Source: Chinchilla lanigera (taxonomy: Eukaryota; Chordata; Mammalia; Rodentia; Chinchillidae). From it: a DNA stretch of 64,000 bases. Position 1 is the first letter of the stretch. Each line of letters starts with the position of its first letter. The stretch spans positions 35,976,281 through 36,040,280 of the forward strand of contig NW_004955404.1 in NCBI RefSeq assembly GCF_000276665.1, written 5' to 3'. A program made the translations under genes and the position numbers. Of this stretch, positions 23,880 through 33,839 are shown piece by piece. The notes beneath the pieces were generated by a model. The model ran no database searches. It was given only the letters and a program-made list of their open reading frames with translations, and had not been told where the DNA came from.

Positions 23880-25238
23880 AATACTACTGCAATAAAAAAG
23901 AAAGTGTATTTGACATGCTGATCACTTATCTCTTTGGTTTAATTTATTTTTAATTTTTAACTACTTAAAGCTAAACTATTCTCTTGATTTCTTTTTCAGA
24001 CAACTTAGTACTGGTATAGAGCAATGTTACCAGTTATTGTTAATTTTGTGTCCTATAATTTTGCCTAGTTGTTTAAATTTTTAATGATGTTCTGTTGAAG
24101 CCCATTGGAATTTCTGTAAATAAAATCATTTAAATTGAAAACAGTAAGAATTTCATTTCCTTCTTTTCAATTTGGACAGTCTTTATTTCTTTCTTTTTGC
24201 ATGATTACTCTTCTTAAAGCTTTCAGTCGTATATTAAATGAAATTGATGAAATTGTGTGTCCTACACTTATCTCAGACTTATTAAGAAATCCTTCAGATT
24301 TTCTCCATGCAGTATGATCCCCTTGGCTTGTTGTACACCATCATTATTATGTTGAAATATGTATATCTAATGTATTCAGAAACTTTATCTTGAAGGGATA
24401 CTTAACTTTACTGTCTTTTTGCATATATCGAGATGATTATATCAGCTTTGTTATTCACCTTCTTGATATGGTACACCATATTTATTGATTCAGGTATGTT
24501 GAATGATTTGTATACTTTGGAATGAATCCTATGGGATCATCTGAATGATTTTTCATGGGTTTTAGTTTAAATTTTCTAGTGTTTCTTGAGAATTTTTTAT
24601 TCATGTTTGTCAAGAATCTTGACCTGTAACTCTTTTCTTCCTTCTGTTGTCATTGTCTGATATCAAGATGCCATTGACCTCAGAGAATGAATTTAGAAGA
24701 ATTCCTTCCTCCATATTTTTGAACAATTTAAGAATTTATATTAACTCTATTAATTATTCATTAAATACCTTGAGAAGTCATCAGTGAAGTGATCTGGTCC
24801 TGAGCTTTTCTTTGATAATTATTTATCCTTTTGTTTGTATTCTATTTTCAGGGAATATTATTTTCCATCCCTTCACTTTAATTCTGTTAATGGCCTCTGC
24901 CATGAAGTTAATTTGTTCCAAACATAAAGTTGACATTTGTTCTTTTTTTGACATTTGTTCTTTTATCTATTCTGTCACTCTATTTTTAAATAAATGGAGA
25001 GTTTCATTCATTTTAATTTAAGGTAATTAGTAATAAGTAAAATCATATTATTGCTATTTTCTCCCTTGTTTTCTAATATTGTTGTAGTTCTTTTCTTTCC
25101 TTTTTCTTTTGTTACAGTCTTTCTGTGCTCAGATGATCTTCAACATAAGTGTGATTTTATTCCTTGCTTAGACTTGTTGGATATGTTATAGATTTTTGAT
25201 CTGTGGTTAACATATGCCTTACAAATGATCCTTTGATT
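23880..25238 (-). mobile_element. antisense L1 ORF2 fragment, decayed
   Basis: Read on the - strand this follows the order of L1 ORF2 between endonuclease and reverse transcriptase: the segment around 24,790-24,815 encodes a KxxGPDxF-like block, and the 24,440-24,560 stretch matches the linker upstream of the RT catalytic block. Stops and frameshifts are everywhere. A 16-bp unit TGACATTTGTTCTTTT is tandemly duplicated at 24,931-24,964. It probably belongs to the same old L1 as the antisense material beyond 25,795. Confidence 0.65.
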
Positions 25239-25786
25239 TTTTTTTTTTTTTTGGTTGAAGATCAAACCATTTTATGTACTTTCTCTCATTGTTGAGAGAA
25301 ACTACCTGACCCCCAAAGTGAGAGGAAAGGTTTATTGTAGCCTACAGTTTGTAAAGGTTTCAGTCCATAGTTGGCTGGCTTCATGCTAGGATGGCATGGC
25401 AGATTATATTACAGAGGAGAAACAGTTCATGGCATGACAAGCAGAAGGCAGCTAGCAGCATGTAGCAGCAGGCTGCCTTTCTCTTTTATCCTATCCAAGC
25501 TACAAGCCTTTTGTTTGATACTGCTCACACTAGGATGAGGCTTCTTTCTTCAAGAAGTCCATTCAGTCACACCCAGAACTATGCTAAATTTAATCCATGG
25601 TCTAATTTATTATCACACAATTTTAATCCCATTATCACACACAACAGATCCAGTTAGATCCAAAAGCCTCATCTATTTGAGTGCATGAAGTTTGGGGAAA
25701 CATCTAGATATAAGCCATAACATGAACCATGGGTTTGTGAATATACCAGGCAAGCACTCTATCACTGAGCTACATCCTAGGCCTTT
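25239..25786 (-). mobile_element. old ID SINE split in two by an LTR insertion
   Basis: The left piece (25,239-25,270) is a T-tract plus GGTTGAAGATCAAACCAT, matching the 3' part of an antisense ID. The right piece (about 25,725-25,786) resumes the same SINE: AACCATGGGTTTGTG, then ACCAGGCAAGCACT, then CACTGAGCTACATCC. The two pieces join in register with the family once the inserted 25,271-25,724 is set aside. AACCAT is present at both junctions (25,265-25,270 and 25,725-25,730). Confidence 0.7.
25271..25724 (-). mobile_element. MaLR-type solo LTR, antisense, inserted in an ID SINE
   Basis: On the - strand it starts at or near TGTTATGGCTTATATC (rc of about 25,708-25,723). It contains AAAAGGCTTGTAGCTTGGAT, then TGGACTGAAACC, then an AATAAACC polyadenylation signal. 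The same start and the same internal block occur in the sense LTR at 37,447-37,881, so both are one family. A 6-bp AACCAT repeat flanks it and fits an LTR target duplication, though one terminus has a few extra bases. No internal retroviral sequence remains. Confidence 0.75.
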
Positions 25787-26249
25787 TTAAAATTTTTGTT
25801 TTTGTAACTTAACATTAATCATAAGGATATGAAAAGATACAAATGGAAGGGATAAAATTAATAAAAATTCTACACATGTACTCTATTCCTTCTCACATTC
25901 TAAATTTTTGATGCCAAATTTTACGTTTATGTTGTGTCTCTCTTAGTATATTAGTTACATTTGTTTTGTTTATTCTTCATACTCAAATTAATAATTTATG
26001 TACCATGTTTATATATTAGATCATTTTGAGCTTTTTGTATAGTTATTCTTTTTATTCAGTTTTGTATTTTCCAATATTTTTTCTTATCTGTTGCCATCTC
26101 TTTCCTTTAGTTGAAAGAATTCTCTTTCCATTTTTTGTAGGTTAGGCCTAATCCTTTTATTTGTCTGGAACTGTCTCTATCTCCATCATATCTACAGGAT
26201 ACCCTTCCTGTTAAAATCTCACCCCACTTTCTTGTGCCCTTTAAGAATT

Positions 26250-26340
26250 TTTGTTGATTTGTTTGTTTGTTTGTTTGTTTTGTGTACCATGAATCAAACT
26301 CAGGATTTTGAACTTGCCAGGCAGGTGCTGAATAGAGTGC
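26250..26340 (-). mobile_element. ID-family SINE, antisense, 5'-truncated
   Basis: (GTTT)n tail, then GTGTACCATGAATCAAACTC and AACTTGCCAGGCAGGTGCTG, after which the match fades. It lies within the antisense L1. Confidence 0.8.
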
Positions 26341-27394
26341 TGTCAATTCAAATACTTTCTTGTAGTTTCTTAAAGACTGCCCTCTTTGCAATTTCTTTTT
26401 TCCCCATGCTTTGACAATCCTTTCTATGGCTTTAGCCTTTGAAAGAGTTTGATTATAATGTCTTGCGGTAGTCTTCGTTGTGTTTTATGTAGTAAATTTT
26501 ACCTTTCCTGTGACTAGGTTGATTTATATCTTTCTCTAGTTTGGGAAGTTTTATGCAATCACTATGTTAAGCTGTCTCAGAGGTAAAGGCAAATTGGCTG
26601 TGATATCTGTTATCTCATTGATTGCTGGACTTGATTGGATGGATTAGACAGTTCCCCTTCTTCCCTCACTGCTTTATGTGAATCCCTCCTGAAATTAAGT
26701 ACTTGGCTGAAGAGAAGACATTGCCTGACAAATAAACCCTCCTCTTTGACATTCTCAAGTCCTTCTTGAACTTTAGTATCTCAACTCTTTACTTTTTTGA
26801 TGCTAACCTAAACTTCCTATGAGCTTTTTAAATTTATCTTTATTTTCTTTCAACAATTTTGTTCTCTTAGTCTTTACTGTATAGTGAGCCCATATTAGAG
26901 CTTACTGACTTTTTCCTCTATTTTAGTGATGTTGCTAATGATGCTTTCTAGCAGGTTTTTAATTATCTGAGAGAATTTTTCAGTTAAAAGCATTTTCTAA
27001 ATTTTAAGTAATATTTTGATCTCTGCTTTGTTTCTCTGTTAGACAACTGAAATGTTTTTCTGTATTTTCTTAAAGTTTATTCAGTTTTCTTAAGACAGCT
27101 CTTTTAAATACTCCATTTACAAATCTGAGATATCAGTTGCTAAGTGATCAGTTTCTGGCACCTTATTTTGATCATTAGGATGGTCATTGGTATATACCCG
27201 TATCTATGAGTAGATGCATAGTATTTATTTCAGTTTTTACAATTTTGGCTTGTATGCACTAGTGTTCTAGAATTTCCAAACAGTTTGCTTATACACCATT
27301 CCTTGAGTGTGTGTACACTTGGACTGTTTCAGAAATAGATGGCAACCTAAGATCAGGTTTTTGCATGGCGATTTTTGGTATATTGTTGCCGTAT

Positions 27395-27410
27395 CACCAC
27401 TAGGGGGTAC
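27395..27410. promoter_or_regulatory. candidate CTCF-like site
   Basis: CACCACTAGGGGGTAC agrees with the CTCF core (CCAC-TAG-GGGG) except that the last pair is TA rather than CA. It sits in the GC-rich, probably L1-derived block. It is only a motif match and occupancy is unknown. Confidence 0.3.
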
Positions 27411-28479
27411 CCAAAGCCCAGGTTTATCCTAAATGCTGTATGTCCTTAATCTGTTCTATTTGAAATGGCTGCATTGTGAAGACTCTACTGCATTGGTAAC
27501 CATGAGAATCCTCATTCATTCCTCATAGCTAAACCCAGGAAGCACAGCATAAAAAGACTAATTGTCTGCTGAGGGAAGCAGAAAGTATGTAAACCATAAG
27601 TCATTGCCTAGAAGCCTGGGGACAGTTGCTCCACAGGGATGCCTGACAGTGTGCACCATCCTATGACACTAACCACACATCAGATGTGGCGAGTCTGTCT
27701 TCACAGGTCTCTGCCTATGAGTACAATAGACCTATGTGCTTTATACTCAGTCACAGGCCTGTGTTTCTGGCCCAGGGACAGGAAATACTAGGATTTACCA
27801 CATGTTAGAATTCACCAGTGCAGTACTATGTTCCAGCATAGTCATCTTGTGCTTATTTTTGTTCCTACTGCCCAAGGGAGGAGTCTCGCTCCTTCGTGTT
27901 CCATCCATGTTTGGCAGACAGGTGGCAGAGGCTGTCCTTTGGCTGCCCAGGCTGATACTAATCTGTTTACATAGAGTTTCACAGTTGCAGGGGCCAGTGC
28001 AGTCTTAGGTGTGCACACCTGACCTGCACTGTCTGGTAGAATCTTGATTTTCGCTGTTCTGCCCAAGGCCGACAAAAGGGGCACTAAGGCCGGACTTGAC
28101 GGACATAGCTGAGGTCCAGGGGCTCAGTCTACAGGTATCGGTTTGGGTGCAGGTGGCATGCATTTCTGCTTGGCTCCGGATCTCAGTGTCAGGCCTGGCA
28201 CTGGGTTTTAAATGTAGGATCTGAAGTTAATTCCCTCTTTTTTTGAAGTGGAATTCATCTTTCTAAGCTAAGCTATTTTGTGTTGGAAGAAATGTGAGGT
28301 GAAAAAAGTTTTTCTGCCTGTTTTATTTCATGTTTTTTCTTATTATTAATCTAAAACTAGGCACTGTGTTATCTTAGTGGTTTGGTGGATAAATATCTGT
28401 TCCAGTTAATGTCTCGGAGGGAAAAAATATCTCTGGAACATCTTAGTCAATATCTTATCCCCTATATGCCTTTAAACTT

Positions 28480-28583
28480 CTTTCTTTCTTTTTTTTTTGG
28501 TTGTTTTCTGGTACCAGGAATCAGACACACGACCTCACTCTTGCAAGGCAGGCGCTGTGCCACTGAGCTAAATCCTTAGCCCC
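28480..28583 (-). mobile_element. ID-family SINE, antisense, near full length
   Basis: T-rich tail, TTCTGGTACCAGGAATCAGA, CTTGCAAGGCAGGCGCTGTG, ending AATCCTTAGCCCC. CCTATATGCCTTTAAA (left) and CCTATGCCTTCAAA (right) are an imperfect target-site duplication. Confidence 0.92.
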
Positions 28584-31500
28584 CTATGCCTTCAAATTTT
28601 AACTTACGCTTTGGGACTTACTTTCCTTTTTCTTAAGATATGCTTTGCGGGAAACCCACTTTCTGAGACCCCTTCTGTCTCTCAGACAGAAGCTTTCTTT
28701 CTCTCAATAAATTCTTCCCACTCACAAAAAATCATGATTTCTACAAGATTTAAGTTTCCTTCGTAAGAACCTGCTTTATAGCTCTATGTGTTCAGGATAT
28801 TTTGGCTTATGGCTCATATTTACTAGAAATAAAAAATGAAGTAATGTATATTTTTAATATCCAGAAGCAAAAAGATTGAGCAGAAAAATGATTTTAAAAA
28901 TCATGCCTTAGACTCCATTTTACCAAAACCATAGGAGCTAGACCAAAATAAATGACTCCTGTATATGAAAATTAACTTGAATTTTTGTGTGTGTATGCTG
29001 TACCAGGGATTGAACTCATGACCTTTTGAATTTTAAATATAATCACCAACCGCTTCCAAACACCAAGCCTCAAATTTGGTATCTATGTAGAATCTTCTGT
29101 GTCCTTAGCTATTATACAGGAGACTCACATGAACAGAGTGCAGTCCATGAACTCAAAAATATTAATATTATTATGCATGAAGAAATTAATTAATATGAAT
29201 ATATCATGCATACTCTTTTTCTGTCAAAGAATGTGAAACAATATGAACATAATAAAGTAATCCTTTCTGATTTATATGCTTGCTCATTATTCTTAAACTG
29301 TTAAGAACTGTCCACTTCTGACTCAAATTATTTTTGAAATTCAAGCCCATTTATCAATATTTATTGAAATATTTCACTTTAAATAATTCCCTTTTAAAAG
29401 TGAACAAATTAAATATTCACATTCTAGTATCACAAGATAGAGTTTTTTCTATTTTCATTTAATTTAATCCCTTATTCTGATAAAATTTCTTATAATGATA
29501 ATTTGGACTATTTCTCATTTATTTTTCAGCATATATGGAAATATATGAATATATGCAACTTATACGAATATTATTGCTGCTTATATAAATATATACCTTT
29601 TGTCCTAATTTTCTCAATTCCTTTAAATTCTTTCTGACATATAATCCCTGAGGTTGGCGTCCCACTTAAAGTTCACATTTGAGTTAATAATGGTTCTGCT
29701 TGTGTGCTGATTTAGATTTAATTAGAATGTGAGATAAAAGGAACACATAACCTTTTACATGCAAGATAGATTACATAATATTTGTAATTAATAAGCATCA
29801 CTGCATGAGTAAATGGCATTCTGCATTACAATTTTATAGCATCATTAATATCATTGATAAATGTCAGAAGACCCAAATGTCAGAGTGTTTTCTGTACCTT
29901 ACTAATATGCTACTCACAACAAATGCTGCAGCACCTGTGAATTGATGGTATTATAATCCCAGTTATCCTGGGTTTAGAAAATGACTCACAGACACGTGAT
30001 AAAGGTTGCCTTTAGTTACATTGCACCTCCCTGACATTTATACTTGGAGAACTTGAAATTTTCACTGAGTCTGTAAACTTAATTTATGATTAAGTATGGT
30101 TTTATGTTAGTATTTGTTTTTCCAGTCAAAGATATGATGGAAAAAACAATCTGCCAAGCACACATTTAAAACAAACTCCCAGGATTTGACAGGCCAGAGC
30201 TAGTAGTTTTATAGGTGTGTCTTCAGTTTAAGGAGACAGAGTTAACTGCTCTAAGGTAAGAACCCCAGTGAATGTTATTTCACTCCTTTCTGTGACTATA
30301 ACTTGGTTACCTGAATGCATCTTTCTTTGAACATTATATGAAGTTGGTCACTTCTGTTGTCTTTTAAAATATGTTAACCTTGTTCTTCATATCTCAGTCT
30401 TGAAAATCTTTCTGCCACTCTAAGCTGTGTGTTTTGTCCTAGTGACATCCCTAAAGTGACCAGAACTTTGTTCTTTCTTCCTTCATTCCTTTTCACTTTT
30501 CTTCATTCCTTTTGTCTGCCCTTCCACAAAATTTTGTATTTCTCACTATACAAAAGCACAGTAGTCAATGTTAAAGATAAAACATTAAGTTAAATACAGT
30601 TCCTAAATTCAGCATATTAGCTTCTGCCTTAAACATTGTCACTGTTTAGAAGTTCCGTCATTCACATTAGAATGTATCCTGTATTCTGGCTTCTAGCTTC
30701 TTTCATGGCATAGCTCTAGTCATTTCTCTTAGCCCCTTAACACCTATTATCTGTATTCTTGTTCAGAATGTCATTTTTTGTTTCTTTCTTCAAAATTTAC
30801 TTTAAACACTACCTTACCATAAAATGTTTGCTGGATTTTAACTTTTAAAACTTATGTCATTTTTCTATAAAAAAAAATAGCGGCATATTTTATGAAAACA
30901 TACACATTTGAGTTAAACAAGTAATCATTCAATGCCAGTTTGCACCAGGAAGATATTTAATTTTATGATTGGCTAACACACTTACCATAAATTCAGCATG
31001 TGAAGATTCACCTACATTTTCTTTGAAATTGCATCTCTGCCTAGCAGAACATCTTGTCCCCTACTCCATTGATATCCTAAAATAATCTGTAGACTTTAAA
31101 GCAATAATAATAATATTTCAATGCATTAAATTAGTATATCTAAAATGATTCAAATTATCCTAAAACAAAATTATATCATTTGCATCAAATAAAATCAATA
31201 ATGGATATCATATGTGAAAAAATAAATATTTAATTTTTGTCACATGTATTTCATATCTGTGAAATAAAATAAATATAAAACAAAACCGTGCATCTATTTT
31301 AGTTATTTTGAGTAAACAAGGGGCAACCTTACAATGCTGGGAAGAACAATATTTAATTTATGTCATTTCTGTTCTGAAATGTTCCAGACCAAGGGGCACT
31401 GACTGTGACAGAGTGCCAGAGTCCTGAAACACCCTTTTCCTTTGTGAGTCTGTAGCATTTTCCAGACTGTGATGCAATAACTCCAGTGGATATTGATTTG

Positions 31501-32012
31501 GTCTTCTCACCGTGCTTTTGGTGATAATTCTCCCTTTTCATATCTACAATCACAAACCTTTCTTTTGTTCCTCACATTACAAGATTACTCGAAAAGAAAA
31601 TGAGCAAACTATTTGCAAATATATTTCCTAAAAAGAGAAATAGCAACAGAGTTCAGGAATTAGAAAATAAATACTGTCAAAACTGCTAACTCAGGTAGAC
31701 ACAATTTCTAAAACCTAACAACCAATCCACAGAAGATTAAAGTAGTTTTCACATAAAAGTCATAAGAAATAGGTCACTGCAACTGAAAAATAAAACAAAA
31801 AATATTTCATTTTAGAGATAAAAAGAATCATTAAAATACAAATATAATGAGCTTGATCTCAGGTTATTTTTCTACAATATGTACTTTAGAATTTCATCAG
31901 AAAGCATTTTTATTAGTGTTCACAAGTTAAAATTAAGTATTTATTTTCTGTTTCATACATTTACATTTTTATGTGCGTTTCACTTCCACACCGTGGTAAC
32001 AAATGACATATC
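28584..32012. other. unique AT-rich DNA
   Basis: About 3.4 kb with one ID fragment (28,988). A patch at 28,640-28,730 (GAGACCCCTTCTGTCTCTCA and then CAATAAATTC) looks like the end of an old LTR but is too short to assign. No gene is seen. Confidence 0.55.
28988..29023 (-). mobile_element. ID-family SINE 3'-end fragment with short TSD
   Basis: CTGTACCAGGGATTGAACTC and ATGACC match the 3' part of an antisense ID; the rest is missing. TTGAATTTT on both sides (28,977-28,985 and 29,025-29,033) suggests that a 5'-truncated copy inserted, rather than later deletion. Confidence 0.65.
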
Positions 32013-32016
32013 TCCA

Positions 32017-32020
<4 letters not shown>

Positions 32021-32066
<46 letters not shown>

Positions 32067-32077
32067 TCTCTCTCTGT
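32021..32077. repeat. (CT)n microsatellite
   Basis: About 28 CT units with two G interruptions. It makes long Ser/Leu-rich spurious frames. Confidence 0.97.
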
Positions 32078-32093
32078 CAACTACAACTATCAT

Positions 32094-32189
32094 TTATATC
32101 TATATTTATACCTATAAGTACACCTACCTATATCATCTATATCTATATCTATCTATATCTATCTATTTATCTATATCTATCTATCTAAT
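32094..32189. repeat. (TATC)n-type microsatellite, imperfect
   Basis: TATATCTATC-like units run for nearly 100 bp immediately after the CT tract, forming a compound microsatellite. It encodes Ile/Tyr/Leu/Ser-rich chance frames. Confidence 0.93.
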
Positions 32190-33577
32190 CTGCCTATTCC
32201 CATATCCAGGTTTCTCCCACTTCACCTTTTATCTCTAACATAGGCTGTCACAGCAAAAATAAGCTATGATTTGTAGGTAGTTGCTGGTGGGCACAGGGCC
32301 AAGCTCTGCCCTGTTCTCTGATTCCTTTAGCTTCCATTTCAAATACTACTTTAATTTATTGTGGAAATAGTGAGGTCTTGAGAAACTCATACGTTATTTT
32401 GAAGGGACAGAAGCGAAGAGCCAGACAAATATTTTGCAAGTAATGTAGGAGGATAAAATATTAGCTTTCAATTATGTTTGTGGAAATCTCTCTAAAATAT
32501 TGTCTGAATTAATAGGATTTTGTTAATGGATATCACAGTGTAACACTGGCAATTTAAGAAAGTATAGTTTGTGATCCAAAGAAGTATTTCTTACCATTCA
32601 AAAATAAATATGAATTGTAAGTTTCATGGTATCTGTGTATGATGACAGAGTTTAAGATCTTCTCCAGGTACAAGTGACTGTATATTGAAAACCCATACCT
32701 TTTTTAACAGGGAAGTTGAAAATTGATTAGATTTTGATTTTCAATATTATTTGTAGATATTTATCAATGAGATAGAAAAATTGTGGATTTTAATCAAATG
32801 TTATTAAAACAACCTAGCAAAGGAAATTCTCATTTATTCAGTGAGAATTATTAAAATAAAATAAAATAAAACATATGAAAACAGATGTAACAAGGGAATT
32901 CATCTAACAAGTTGGTTTCATTTGAATTATAATAATATTTAATTTAAATTAAAATAGTATAATTATGACAGTTAAAATACATTTGATAAGAAAGGGAAAA
33001 TGTACTTAAATTCATGCTATCTAAAGAAAATTTGAATTAAATATAAAGATAGATCAGAAATAAAAGAATGGTGCTTCCCACCACTCCACCATAAAAATAT
33101 TAACAAAAAGAAAGCTGGATAATTTTCATTAAAATCAGAAAATGTAAATTTTACATAAAGGAAGAATTGCAAGAATGAAAAGAAGCAATCATCTAGACTG
33201 TAAGACACAGCAGTTTCCTAAATATGCAATTATCTAAGAGTATAGCTTACAGATACATACAGCAAAATAATTGTTAGAAAGGAGAGATTAATCAAGGTAA
33301 ATCCAGTTTTCGCTGGGAACCTCAAAACTTCTTTCAGTAACTGATCAAATGCAAAGACTATAACTTACAAAGAAAATCTAAAAACCACTATCATAATATA
33401 ACCTAATTAACAAAAATATAAAGAATATGAAATACCTTAAGAATTTATGGAACAAATAAAAACAATTATAGAGGCAAATATTATCCAACTGGCACCAATT
33501 CACATTTTAGATATGAACAGTGTACTTATAACAATTGATACATGAATGATTTATAGCAATATTGTTTTCAAGAATAC
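32190..33577. other. unique AT-rich DNA
   Basis: No gene or recognised repeat apart from a short TAAAA run near 32,855. Confidence 0.6.
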
Positions 33578-33590
33578 CTGATCATTCTTT

Positions 33591-33688
33591 TTTTTTCTTT
33601 TTTTTTTTTTTCTGGTACTGGGAATCGAACTCATGACCTTGTGCTTGCCAGGCAGGCACTGTGCCACTGAGCTAAATCCCCAGCCCCA
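33591..33688 (-). mobile_element. ID-family SINE, antisense, full length with TSD
   Basis: T-tract, TCTGGTACTGGGAATCGAAC, GCTTGCCAGGCAGGCACTGT, ending AAATCCCCAGCCCC. CTGATCATTCTTT flanks it (33,578-33,590 and 33,690-33,702), a perfect duplication. Low divergence. Confidence 0.96.
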
Positions 33689-33744
33689 ACTGATCATTCT
33701 TTTCATAAGAACACAAAAACATAAACTAAAGGACATTTTCTTTT

Positions 33745-33836
33745 GCGGGGGGGGGGGCGGTTTCGGTACCAGGAATCGAACTCACAACCTTGGGCTTGCC
33801 AGGCAGGCGTTGTGCAGCTGAGCTAAATCCCAGCCC
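33745..33836 (-). mobile_element. ID-family SINE, antisense, with G-run in place of tail
   Basis: GTTTCGGTACCAGGAATCGA, GGGCTTGCCAGGCAGGCGTT, ending AAATCCCAGCCC. Where the antisense poly(T) tail should be there is a run of 11 G (33,747-33,757). Flanks AGGACATTTTCTTTT and AAGACATATTTTTT are roughly duplicated. It lies only 57 bp from the preceding ID. Confidence 0.9.
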
Positions 33837-33839
33837 AAA

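Larger units (their letters stand above)
25795..28250 (-). mobile_element. antisense L1, 5' region and probable 5'UTR
   Basis: The part to about 27,170 resembles the antisense 5' portion of older mammalian L1s: GTTTGATTATAATGTCTTGC, later AGTTTGGGAAGTTTTATGC. From about 27,290 to 28,250 it is much GC-richer, as an L1 promoter/5'UTR would be. It is interrupted by an ID at 26,250-26,340. A segment at 26,575-26,765 (ending CAAATAAACCCTCC) looks foreign to the L1 and may be a small LTR piece. The family call is from general resemblance only. Boundaries are soft. Confidence 0.45.

Noticed and set aside
27736..28084. overlapping 80-90-codon frames in the GC-rich block
   Set aside because: Open on both strands at once because of base composition; no domain; the block is better read as L1 5'UTR.
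31879..32238. 119-codon Ser/Leu/Ile/Tyr-rich frame
   Set aside because: It is mostly translation of the CT and TATC microsatellites.
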